Assembly (NCBI GenBank): GCA_030141605.1
Contig: JAQGDQ010000497.1
Span: forward strand, 99,841-163,840
Direction: 5' to 3'
DNA: 64,000 bases
Source of the DNA: Tubiluchus corallicola
Lineage: Eukaryota > Priapulida > Priapulimorpha > Priapulimorphida > Tubiluchidae
The position numbers were made by a program, and so were the translations under genes. This document shows, piece after piece, positions 12,201-21,300 of this stretch (position 1 is the first letter of the stretch; every line of letters starts with the position of its first letter). The notes beneath the pieces were generated by a model. It had not been told where the DNA came from and did no database searches. It saw only the letters and a program-made list of their open reading frames with translations.

Positions 12201-13269
12201 AGGGAACGCTCAAAAAGTTCATTACAGCAAGAGTCCATTATACCGAGGGGTACCATATCTGAGGCCAGACTACCCTACAATAGATACAATAGGATCATAG
12301 AAATCAACAGTAAAATGAAATAATGTTTATAATGTTTATAAGCCAAATGGGCCAACTTGCCGTTATGAACCTTCCCGTAAAGCTGAAGTTGACCTGGATA
12401 TTTCAGGAAAATTGATTCTCAGAAGTCTACGCTCCGAAAAGAGCAACACAGCACCTACAGTGTACCAGCATAAACTGCGATCACATGTGGATCCATTATA
12501 CATGGGTCCATTATAGCAGGGGAGAAAATACACTGGGGAGCAGAAAATGAGTCCATTATACTGAAGTCCATTATACAGAGGGGATAAAAACAAAGAAAAA
12601 CGGGAACGGAGAAAACGTCCATTATATCGAGGGGTCCATTAAACCGAGGGTCCATTATAGTGAGGTTTGACTGTAGCAGCATTGAATTCTGTCAGACTAT
12701 TTGGATAGCAGAGATTAAATTTCAAAGTAATTCAATTTTGCTAGTTTAAGCTAAATAGCGTCACATTAACATTTTACCAGTATATATGAGTAATTTATGA
12801 CATCATCTTTACCACTTACGAGATAATCTGCCTAAGAGACATGAAAGTAACTGCTAAATCACAATTCTTCAAAACCTAAAAACATTACATTTAGCTATAG
12901 AATCTTTTTGTGGTTTGTATGATGGTTTGAAGAAACTGCATTAACCAAGGTTAGGTAACCCACATGAAAATTCATACACCTTTAATTCGAAATAGAATTT
13001 TTATTTAACCTTCCAAATATTTGAATATTCAGATGATTCACTCGAAAACTAAGAAATAGAAAGTTTTGCCTCAATGAGCAAGTGAAATTCCATCCCAATT
13101 AGCCAAAATGTATCAAAATTGTGATGTAAAATATTTGTCTGGACGTGGCATACTAAATATCCTGGTTTCATATTTTTTGTTTCAGGAAGAGCGGGAATAT
13201 TACACAAGGATACGGGAAATGTGTTTCGGGATAGAGCCTGTATCTTCCTCACAAGCACTTGATAGATAA
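6226..13269 (+). CDS. HSPBP1: Hsp70-binding protein 1 (nucleotide exchange factor)
   Basis: Six coding exons join in frame: 6226-6408, 8435-8624, 9360-9581, 10113-10268, 11886-12094, 13186-13269, giving 347 aa (human about 360). HSPBP1/Fes1 proteins bind the Hsp70 ATPase domain in the cytosol and promote ADP release, affecting chaperone-linked ubiquitination. Residues 1-40 are Gly/Glu-rich, as in the vertebrate N-terminus; then comes SLPGALQFAV, like the vertebrate LQGLLQMAI segment. WCENMDLAND, RWTADLI-like repeats, VRVKALYGLSCLVRSMPA, LDGFSYLLRAMQ, LKVKAAFL and MGMVQQIIGLL form the armadillo repeats (roughly 105-300). The tail EEREYYTRI...SQALDR matches the family C-terminus. The start is the ATG at 6226; the frame is open upstream to an acceptor at 6201-6202, so a 5' UTR intron or trans-splice site lies just before it. 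Introns hold several transposons. The gene is convergent with CDC16. Confidence 0.95.
6924..7453 (+). mobile_element. Non-autonomous TTAA-target DNA element, copy A
   Basis: This 530-bp element in HSPBP1 intron 1 has inverted termini: 5' AGGAAGACAGGACGATTGTT and 3' end, reverse-complemented, AGCAAAACCAGACGATTGTG. It is flanked by ATAA on the left and TTAA on the right, consistent with a TTAA duplication with one change. An inverted-orientation relative spans 56389-56949 and is similar over its full length. No transposase frame is seen. TTAA targets are used by piggyBac and Kolobok; the AGG termini are unlike the CCC start of piggyBac, so Kolobok-like is a guess. Confidence 0.75.
7725..8108. 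mobile_element. hAT-like non-autonomous element with perfect 8-bp duplication
   Basis: The direct repeat TCTGTCCG occurs at 7717-7724 and 8109-8116, exactly flanking a 384-bp segment. The ends are CAAGCCTGGATC and, reverse-complemented, CAGGGCCGGATC. The sub-terminal GC-rich text (GGGCAACCTGGGCATTTGCC) is typical of hAT ends. It lies in HSPBP1 intron 1. No coding frame worth naming is present. Confidence 0.8.
8664..9065 (+). mobile_element. 3' end of a CR1/L2-type LINE
   Basis: From 8664 the plus strand reads GPYIWNSIAPAIKNANSLS and stays open to a TGA at 8766-8768. This pattern (Trp-Asn-x-Leu/Ile, then Ile-Lys and Ser) is the usual C-terminus of CR1/L2-type LINE polyproteins. About 290 nt of AT-rich 3' UTR follows, ending in a short TAAAATC-type tail near 9045-9065. 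It is a 5'-truncated insertion inside HSPBP1 intron 2, only about 40 nt after exon 2. Confidence 0.5.
10411..10796. mobile_element. TA-flanked MITE with 25-bp TIRs
   Basis: The left end CCGTATATACTCGCATATAA and the right end, reverse-complemented CCGTATATGCTCGCATATAA, differ at one base. TA dinucleotides flank both ends (10409-10410, 10797-10798), as expected of Tc1/mariner-like elements. The 386-bp element in HSPBP1 intron 4 has further inverted copies of the ATATAAGCCG motif inside and no transposase. Confidence 0.75.
11623..11770. mobile_element. Short, degraded pogo/Tigger-like MITE
   Basis: The left end CAGTCAAACCTCTTTATAC and the right end (reverse-complemented CAGTTAAGTTTTGTTATAA) share the CAGTYAA start with the element at 12173-12673. 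The right flank is TA; the left TA is lost. About 148 bp, 115 bp before HSPBP1 exon 5. Confidence 0.5.
12173..12673. mobile_element. pogo/Tigger-like MITE
   Basis: The ends are CAGTCAAACCTCGCTATAAT and, reverse-complemented, CAGTCAAACCTCACTATAAT, with TA on both sides (12171-12172, 12674-12675). TCCATTATA recurs many times inside. The CAGTCRAACCTCG start is that of the pogo/Tigger branch. The 501-bp element lies in HSPBP1 intron 5. Confidence 0.85.
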
Positions 13270-14182
13270 CACAATCTCATTCTGCTGTATGACAATTTAT
13301 TACAAAAATATCAACATGGCATTTAGATGCCCTTTCAGTCATTGCAGTAATTCATTGGAAAATGTAAAATACAGTATGTACAATTGCATTTCATCGTGTA
13401 GACAGCTAAGGCATCGTTGAATTGTAATTTAAATAGCTTTTACAAACATATTGCAAGGATTCTAAAACTTGGCCGTCGTTCATGTAATGCCGCATTTTAA
13501 ATGTGCATTACTGATAATATAACATTCTTCATCAAATAATGTAGAAAGACATGACACTTAGAAAATTACAGACCACTGTGTGCTAAGTTCTGCTTTGTGA
13601 GTTTGCACTGTTATTATTGCTGTTTAAATGCCTAACACCTAGAAATACTGGCACTAACATCTTACATCTACAGACTTTGCTTGCATCTCAAAACAGTATT
13701 TGGTCTTACAATGAAGGTTACGCAGTAAGGCTGAAATGGTAAACCTTTTAATCGACCGCTAACCGGTGTAAGCCTTTAGAAAATCACTACCCAATTAACT
13801 GCTACTTTGCCGCTTTTTCTAGGTATCCGCATTACTGAAGCCTTGTATCTTTTCTGAGTTGGCATACGCAGTTAGCAATGTCCCGCTTACATAAAATTGT
13901 GTTATTTACAACATTGTTTCTATTAATCTAGTTGCTTAAGAAGCATCTAAATGATAACTATGCTAGATTTGAACCGCACTATTTACTCGTACAAAGAATG
14001 AACGAATAAAGGTATGACATCATCAGGAACTGTTAAACAGTTAACCAGCCGCAATTAATAAGATTTAAACGGTTACTTAGAAAGCCTAACTATCTCAGCC
14101 CCATCACGCAGTCATGCAAATGATTTGACTAATGTCTGAACATTGCAATATCCGGCTGATGGGTTAAATAAAAACACAGTAA
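13270..14182. other. Convergent 3' UTR region between HSPBP1 and CDC16
   Basis: The two stop codons are 913 bp apart and face each other. The first plus-strand AATAAA after HSPBP1 is near 14004, close to the CDC16 stop; the first clear minus-strand AATAAA after CDC16 is at about 13301-13296, close to the HSPBP1 stop. If these signals are used, the two 3' UTRs overlap almost completely. No other gene was seen. Confidence 0.4.
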
Positions 14183-17100
14183 TTAATAGTCATCGCTACC
14201 TTCCAGCTCCATTGAAGTATCAACAATCATATCACTAGCGTCCATTGTCATCGAATCAGAAGGCAAGCTCGGATGCGTCATGGTTAACTCAGACTCCTGC
14301 GCACTGTCTGATACAACGCTCTTGAAGTGCGGCCCGTCTTTTGGTATCGGAAATTCCTCAGGACCGTCATCAGACGAATCCAACTCGCTGATTAAATTCT
14401 GCATACACTTTTCCAGCATAGTTGTGCTGAACGTATCGTCCCTGCGCAGTCCCAGAGCTTTGTGAAAATAGTCCACCGCCGACGACATGTTCCCGAGCAA
14501 ACTGTGCACGTATCCCATTGCCGAGTAGGTTGAAGGATTCTGCGGCGACAAGACCAACGCTCTTCTGTGGAACTCTAATGCCATATCATACTTCTTTAAT
14601 TTCCTGCAAGCGTGACCGAGATTGTTTAACAGCGGCTCCCACTTTTCGACAGACACACTTTGCTGTGCTGCTTTTATGCTCTCTAGAGCATCGCTGAAAT
14701 GTTTCTCGGCGGATTCGTAGTCGTTGTTCTGATAGGCAATCACACCCATCTCGTGGAGGACAAATGGATCGTTTGGAGCAATGGCGAGCGCTTGGCTGAA
14801 AAATCGATCAGCTAATTTGGAGTTGTTTGTGAGACCGTACTCCAGCCCTATGTACAACAGTGGAAGGTGACATCTGAAAGCAAAGCCGCAAAATTGTATC
14901 ATAGGTGATCTCATTTAGCAGGTATTTTTTACATGAACATTTCGTTTGGCAAACATGCAAAATTAACAAATTAATGTCCAAATTCTGGTGTATTTACAAC
15001 AAAAAATGACAGCGTATGTACATGGAAGCATTGATAGACAATTTTTTTCCATCCAATAACATCTGCACTAACATGACGCAGATGATTAATGAACTGTAAT
15101 GATAGTCGTAACCAGACACTAACTTATTTGGACAAAAGAACAAACTCTATAACAGATTAGTATACTAATTTGACTAAATTGATTTATAAGGCTTGTGTTA
15201 CACTTACCCTCTATACTATTGCTTCGAGACAACAAAGCATGCCTTGCAACAAACATAAATAATTCACAGACACATTTTGTCACGTGTGTATGTGGCTCGG
15301 ATAGTGCATTTAGTGACTCTTGAAAATTGAACAGATCTTCAAAAGTTTTGTAATTAAAGATTTTAGCAGGCAGTACTAGATAATTAAAGGTAATATAATT
15401 AAAAATTGAAAGCAATAAATCACAAAGTAAACTACGTGTACTTTTTTCGTCAATGTAATCTGTAATAATGTTATTATAATAGTGTTTTCAGAAATAATTT
15501 ATTTGGAATATTAGTTTAAGTTTATTTATTTCCACTCTGCATCTAACAATTATAATAAAAATACAGATAATTTCACTGAAGTAAAAATAAATATAAATGC
15601 AATATTATCCAGAAATTACAAAATGCAGCATATACATGTGCAAATTACATTACAGAATAATTTTGATGCATACAGTTTGAGCCTAAAAGCATACCTTGAC
15701 AGGCCAAACTGTACGTGGAAATCTTGAAAAAAAATGATTTATAATTGAAATAATGATAATACATACATAAAAGTGGGGGGGAGTAGTGAATGAAAGATGA
15801 AATGGAGCGAGAACTAAGAAAAACTGTGATCATGATTATAAAGTGTTCAGTAACCTATTGAGCATAGTCACGATATATTAACATTACTGTGGAAAAAGAA
15901 TGCAGGTGATTACCGCTATCAAATTGTGACTTAAAAATTATTATTTTATTATTAAAAGTTTATCATTATAAACCAACTTTAAGCTATGAAGAATTACCCC
16001 TTCATCAGCGTGGAAGCCTTGAAATATGCAGCCATAGCCTGGTCATGTTCATTTTCCACAGCAAACGAATGTCCGTATGCCAACCATGCGGGGCCGTACA
16101 CACGGTCAAGTGTGGTAGCTTTACTCAAGTACTGTCGGGCGGCATCATTCTTCTTTACTAATAGATAATAGCATCCAACAGCGAACCAAGCCACCTAAAA
16201 ATAATACGAGTTTAGTTAGTTGTTTAGTTATTCTTACAAATTAAGCCAGTTAAAACAACACACTTAAAGTATAAAACATAACCTATGATGGGCAATTAAA
16301 ATAGAAAAAAGCCTTTTCACAGTTCCAGCAATTGACGATGATCGTGAAAAGGTCAAACGTTAAGTGTACTAGACAACGCACATGTGCACGTTTAACAACA
16401 CCTCACAGCCCAAGCGTTGTAAAAGTAAGACTTTTAACAGCTAGCTAGAATCCTACCTAGTTCATTTCTTCTTGTTCCCAAGCAAGATCCTGCTAGTAAA
16501 TCAATCTACGTACAGACAATTCCACATAAAACAAGTGAAGTTACTGAACTGATGTGGCAGATGGCATCGCTATACACATATGTCACGTGACGTTTGTAGT
16601 TAAGACACATTGCTGTGGTACACTTAATCTTTGACCTGCAGCAACTGCACGTGCGCGCATCAAAACTGTAAAAAGGCTTATGGGATGAAAATATATATTC
16701 ACACCTTTTACATGGAAATCTCAATAAAGGTTTAATAATGGACCAACAAAACTCAAATAAACCAACTTCTTTGCAAACTTTGATGAGGAATATCATTGAT
16801 ATTGAGCTACGTTCCAGTCTCGCCACAGTCATTTCCATTAAACGTGCTCTGCCATTGAATGTTGGGCACTAGTCCCAGTATGCCAAATAGTATAGACATA
16901 AAACTTAAATTATAATTTCCAAATTATTACAGTCCGGTAATTCTTATTAAAAAAATGGGTCGCCAACGGGAGCCATTTTGTAATATAATTTTATGGGCCA
17001 CTCTTAGGCAAGCAATGGGTGCCATGCTTTTGCTTTAAGCAAAAACTGCATTTAACTGTGCGACACGCACATGAAGTACTGAACAATAATGCAGGCTGGC

Positions 17101-20100
17101 AATCGTTGCACAGAACGACATTTAAAATTGTGCATCTGGTACAAACTTATAATAAAGTTTTTATAAGAAAAAATTTACTAGATACAGTCGACCCCGCGTT
17201 AAATCGGACCCCGTTAGCCCGGATATCGGATAAGACGGACGTCATCCGTGGTAAAGGAAACTGACCGATTTCCGTCCGAGCCGGAGTGCTAAACACATGG
17301 CCTACCAACTGTACAATAATTTCTTTATCCTCACAGGTTAACTATTTTAAAGTAATATACAGTATAGTATATAGTGCAATGTATATAGGCCTTATTAAGG
17401 TGATTATTCATGTATAATATAGACCATATATAGGCATATTGGATAAATCGGACAATCGGCTAAACCGGACCCCCCTCCTCCCATTAGTCCGGTTTAAACG
17501 AGGGTTGACTGTACTCAAACAACTGTAACTCTACTTATAAACGAGAAACTTACTGGTTTGTCAGGATAAAAATCAACAAGTTTATGAGCAAGATAAAATA
17601 ACTCGTTTGACTTTTTCAATTCTACTAAACATGATATATGCACTGGCAAACAGTCACTGTGAAATGGATCTTTGGTCAGCACCTGCGACGTAATCTGATA
17701 GCATTCTCGGAATTCGCAATTATAATAATGCCTTTCTGCTAAGCTCACTACCACATCCAAGTTCTCGTTTAGCTGCGGGAGATTGTCTGGTGCTTTTAAG
17801 CTCGACGGTTTACTGTACTTTTTCAACTTTGATCCGTAAAAAAATTGCACTAGTTCCATTTCTTCGGGACATTGCTTGCTAAATGGTAAAGAGTCTAACA
17901 GCTCCTGTTCTTCGGACACAAACATCATGTGATGCTGCACTAGCAAATCGAATGCCTCGTAACAAAACACGTCCTGTCGTAGTGCATTCGTATAGCACTG
18001 CACGGCTAAAGTTCTGTTATCCATGGCTTCGTATATTTTGCCTTTGAGAAGGCTGAGATTGCTCTCCTCTGGTAATCCACAACTGTCTGAAGTTTTGTCC
18101 GCTGTGCTGCCGTCATTCTTCCACGGTGTTTTGTGCTTTGTTTTACTATCTTCCCATTCTAACAAATCCAGAGCTTCCTGTAGATAATAAACAGTAAGCA
18201 TAGCAGTCAACAGGCGGATTTCAATTAAAATGTTGTTGAACATTGTTGCTATTGCAGCCTGCTCAATTTGGTTTTGTATTTCCTGACCCAATGTGAATTT
18301 TCTAACAAACAGGCCAATACAGTCTAGCCTCGTTATCTCGCCCCTCGTTATGCCGCCAAACTCGTCTCTCGCCATAGAAAGTACCAGGACGGATTTCCTG
18401 CTTTGATATTTACCTCGTTAAGTCGCCACCCTCGCCACGTAATGCTAGGATGAGTGCTTATGTAAACTATATTCGTTATGTCGCCAAACAGACAAACTCA
18501 GAGGTGAATCGATCAATACATATACCTCGTGTCGATCAATATAACCGCAGTATGTAGACAATGCTGCTGTACTCGATAGACAGACATAATTAATCTAGTG
18601 TGTGTCTCACCAGGATTAGATTAGGAGTGCTGTGGTTGGTTAATGCGCAGAGAAACTAAAGCGTCACCGATATCCTTACTCTATAACGCCAAAGCTGCAT
18701 TTAAGTTTGAGTTTCCACAAAGTGTGAGCAACTTTACGTTATGTCTCTGAAGCGAAAACTGTTTTCTCTTAATCCTGAACAAAAAAAGGAAATTCATTTC
18801 TGATTTAATGTTGATTGGTATCATAATGCGAAATATATTTTATATGTACATAGAGGAACACTATGTTAATCAACTATTATGTACAGTATGTATATACATA
18901 TAGACTAACTTCGTTATATTCCCGTTATATTCGTTAGACTCTCGCCATACTCGCCTTTCGCCAAAAATTTGCCCTAGACGGACAGTGGCGAGATAACGAG
19001 GCTAGACTGTAATTTAAAACATTACCATACATAGTAAACATGTATAAAATATCCCTTTCTCATGGCTAATTTAATATCTTAAATATTTAAAGCCAAACCA
19101 GATAAGAGAACAGTTTTAACAGAATTATAATAAACCACACAAACCTGTAAATTCAGTGTTACCTGTAGAATCTGCATCTGTACCAGACAAAACAAGAAAA
19201 GGAAGAAACAGAATTCATTTATGCCTACTAAAATTATGACTCTACTTCCATCTATGGTAATAATTCTGAGAAAAACGTTTTGAAGCCTACACTTTTAAAA
19301 AGTTGCCTTAAAATTAGTAATTTGTTAACACGTTTGTAATCCATATTCCTTAAATACAATGTTTTTACATTTTTGGTATCTGCAGTAGTATTTTAGGTGT
19401 CACACACAATTTTAGCCTTTCGCAAGAAACAGTATAGAAAACAACCCACATTATTATTATGTATTGTACAATACTTATTATTATAATGAAATTGTACAAG
19501 TTTTTAACTTTAGTAGATACTCAAGTAATTATGACAAGTTTCCTACAAGTGCAAACCATGACATAGCTGGACTAATCACATTAGTTGATACATACTATAT
19601 GCCAAGATATATGAGAATGGGTTATATTGTAACTCACACAAATGCTATAAACTAATTAATAGTCAACTCACATTGCCAGGTATCTTACCAATTATCTTAC
19701 TGTTCAATACAGTTCTAATAAAGTAAGCAATTTTTAAAAAATGTGACAATATAAAATTACTTGAAATTCCTTGGCTTCATAGTGACATTTTGCAGCAAGA
19801 AAACGACACTCAATATTTGACTGATATAACAAGCGACTTTCTATGCAGTGGGCTGCTCGATGATATTGACCTGAAACAGAATAGAAACAAAGTGAAATGT
19901 ATGTTGTGTATGTGTTATCAGATCCGTTAAAGTTGAAAGAACAAACTATAATTAATAGAACCAAGGATGTCTTAGACTTTAATTGCAAGTGTCCAGTTAT
20001 AACTATATCACAACTAGTCACTTATATGAGGTGGCAAATTTCAGTAGTTTGATCACAGTAGCTCTTCCAATCTGACTACATTACACTGGTTACAGATATC

Positions 20101-20352
20101 ATTTAAAAAGGCGAGTATTCGTATAGTAGTAAGCTTATTTGCTAATTTTAGCATGTTTTCAAATTTCAACTTACCGCTCATGTATAAACACTGCGCTAAC
20201 CAATAAACATCCTCGGCATTTGCATCAGAAAGAGAAACTACTTTATCAGCCCAAAAGATTGCACTTCGGAATTGGTGCTTTTCTATGTAGCTTTTAACTA
20301 AGTAACGAAATTTTTCTAAATTTACTGGAACTGAAACAGTTTCCCCTGCCAT
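14183..20352 (-). CDS. CDC16: Anaphase-promoting complex subunit 6 (CDC16), TPR protein
   Basis: Five exons on the minus strand join in frame: 20352-20175, 19870-19761, 18177-17554, 16194-15998, 14873-14183, giving 599 aa (human 620). CDC16 is a scaffold TPR subunit of the APC/C, the nuclear ubiquitin ligase that targets cyclins and securin. The N-terminus has the family signature FWADKVVSLS...DVYWLAQCLY, followed by QYHRAAHCIE and ENLDVVVSLAERHYYNC. Tandem TPRs run through residues 100-520, with highly conserved YGPAWLAYGHSFAVENEHDQ, YIGLEYGLTNNSKLA, KWEPLLNNLGHACRKLKKY and YFHKALGLRRDDTFS. The C-terminal 80 residues are acidic and Ser-rich and diverge, as usual. The start is the first ATG at 20352. 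Divergent with MTFP1, convergent with HSPBP1; intron 2 carries a pogo-like transposon 142 bp upstream of exon 3. Confidence 0.97.
16318..16653. repeat. Repeat with inverted ends, related to 44252-44665 (copy X)
   Basis: The left end holds CACAGTTCCAGCAATTGACG followed by GATGATCGTGAAAAGGTCAA; the right end, reverse-complemented, holds GCAGTTGCTGCAGGTCAAAG. A segment in MIER1 intron 7 has the same two ends in opposite order. The interiors do not obviously match. It lies in CDC16 intron 4 and is probably a MITE of unknown family. Confidence 0.45.
17185..17511. mobile_element. pogo/Tigger-like MITE
   Basis: The ends are CAGTCGACCCCGCGTTAAAT and, reverse-complemented, CAGTCAACCCTCGTTTAAAC, flanked by TA (17183-17184, 17512-17513). 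The 327-bp element contains several CGGAC/GTCCG repeats near its ends and no coding frame. It ends 42 bp from the low-coordinate edge of CDC16 exon 3. Confidence 0.8.
18320..19009 (+). mobile_element. pogo-like transposon relic with transposase N-terminus
   Basis: Perfect inverted ends of at least 20 bp (CAGTCTAGCCTCGTTATCTC) and TA flanks (18318-18319, 19010-19011) delimit 690 bp. At 18741 the plus strand starts MSLKRKLFSLNPEQKKEIHF then a stop, resembling the start of CENP-B/pogo helix-turn-helix transposases (basic segment then an L-x-x-E-Q/K-K-x-E-I helix). The rest of the transposase is deleted. It sits in CDC16 intron 2. Confidence 0.8.
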
Positions 20353-20838
20353 TTTTTATGCAATAGAAGAAATCTTTTCTGTCTGTGTGCGTTCTGCATA
20401 CGGTGCATTCTTCACGCAGCACGGCGTGTGTTGTAACTGTTGTTACGTGCATCAACAATGCACGGTGCATGGATTTTTTTAATTTTATTAAATTTTATAA
20501 CGCTAAACGTATTATACTTATGTGTAAATGATTCGAAGTACACAGTTATACAAGGTTTAGTCAAAATTCATTTCAACTAAGCTTTAAATGTTTTAAAGAA
20601 GAAGATGTAGGCCTTTTCCACACATAGTAATTTCAATCTACTGTTATCCAGTGTCTCCTCTGCCAAGTTCAACTTCATCTGATATACAGTGAGTTGGTGT
20701 CAGATCATACATGCAATAAATTGGAATAAACATTGTTTTGAAAGCTTGGATAAGCTTGAGTTGTAGACAAACTGCCTTGGTTTACCTAAATTTTCATATC
20801 TAAAATATAGAGGTTGACAATATTGACAAGTAATAATA

Positions 20839-21060
20839 GTTCACTCTGTAATTATTGGGACACATTACAAGATCAATTCTATAAAAGTGCAAAAGTAGTA
20901 CTAGCAGTATACCAGAAAGTCCACACTGTACTATTAAGACACAGCATAAGATCAGTTCTGCGAAAGTATGAAAGCAGTAGCATATTAGAAAGTCCACACT
21001 GTAGGATACTATTAGGACGCAGTACAAAATCAATTCTGTAAAAGGGCAAAAGTAGTACTA
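20839..21060 (+). repeat. Three-unit imperfect tandem repeat
   Basis: Three units of about 80, 73 and 69 bp begin GTTCACTCTG (20839), GTCCACACTG (20919) and GTCCACACTG (20992). They share ACTATTA(G/A)GAC, CAGT...AAATCAATTCTGTAAAAG-like and AAAAGTAGTACTA text. The array lies between the divergent CDC16 and MTFP1 genes. Confidence 0.7.
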
Positions 21061-21078
21061 TGTTTGAAAATGAGAAAA

Positions 21079-21149
21079 AATTCCAATGGGACTCGAACTC
21101 ATGACCTGCTTTCTGGCAGTTATGCTAACCATTATACTAGAGAGGCACT
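21079..21149 (-). tRNA. tRNA-like gene or pseudogene
   Basis: On the minus strand there is an A box (TAGTATAATGGTTAGCAT), a T arm with loop GTTCGAGTC and 4 of 5 stem pairs, a roughly 5 of 7 bp acceptor stem, and a run of six T directly after the 3' end that would stop RNA polymerase III. The anticodon arm is poor: placed by spacing the loop reads CAGAAAG (anticodon GAA), but base 33 is A where U is invariant and two stem pairs fail. I read it as a tRNA pseudogene or the head of a tRNA-derived SINE. Confidence 0.4.
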
Positions 21150-21300
21150 GATTTTTCAGGATTCGGGATACACTATAAGCCAGTAAACCGAAGGCCAGCG
21201 TGAAACTCACCAAACCAATTCTCTTCGCTGTTCATAGCACTTAAGTTAGATTGAGCAGTGTAGTCAATGAATTTTTTTAACAATTTTAGGCTGAGTGTAT

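Larger units (their letters stand above)
20353..21300. other. Divergent CDC16/MTFP1 intergenic region
   Basis: About 950 bp separates the two start codons. It holds a three-unit tandem repeat (20839-21060), a tRNA-like segment (21079-21149, minus) and the MTFP1 leader acceptor at 21288-21289. A GC-richer patch at 20385-20470, just upstream of CDC16, could be its core promoter. No TATA box was assigned. Confidence 0.5.

Noticed and set aside
15525-15800. Possible LINE 3' end on the minus strand in the CDC16 intron (GGAAATAAATAAAC-type text)
   Set aside because: AT-rich with only a weak tail resemblance and no coding sequence; not enough to call.
17515-18375. Extended 286-codon reading of CDC16 exon 3
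   Set aside because: Both extensions run into intron: the acceptor at 18178 and donor at 17553 give the conserved EALDLLEW...YPDKP exon, and the upstream part lies partly in the pogo-like element.
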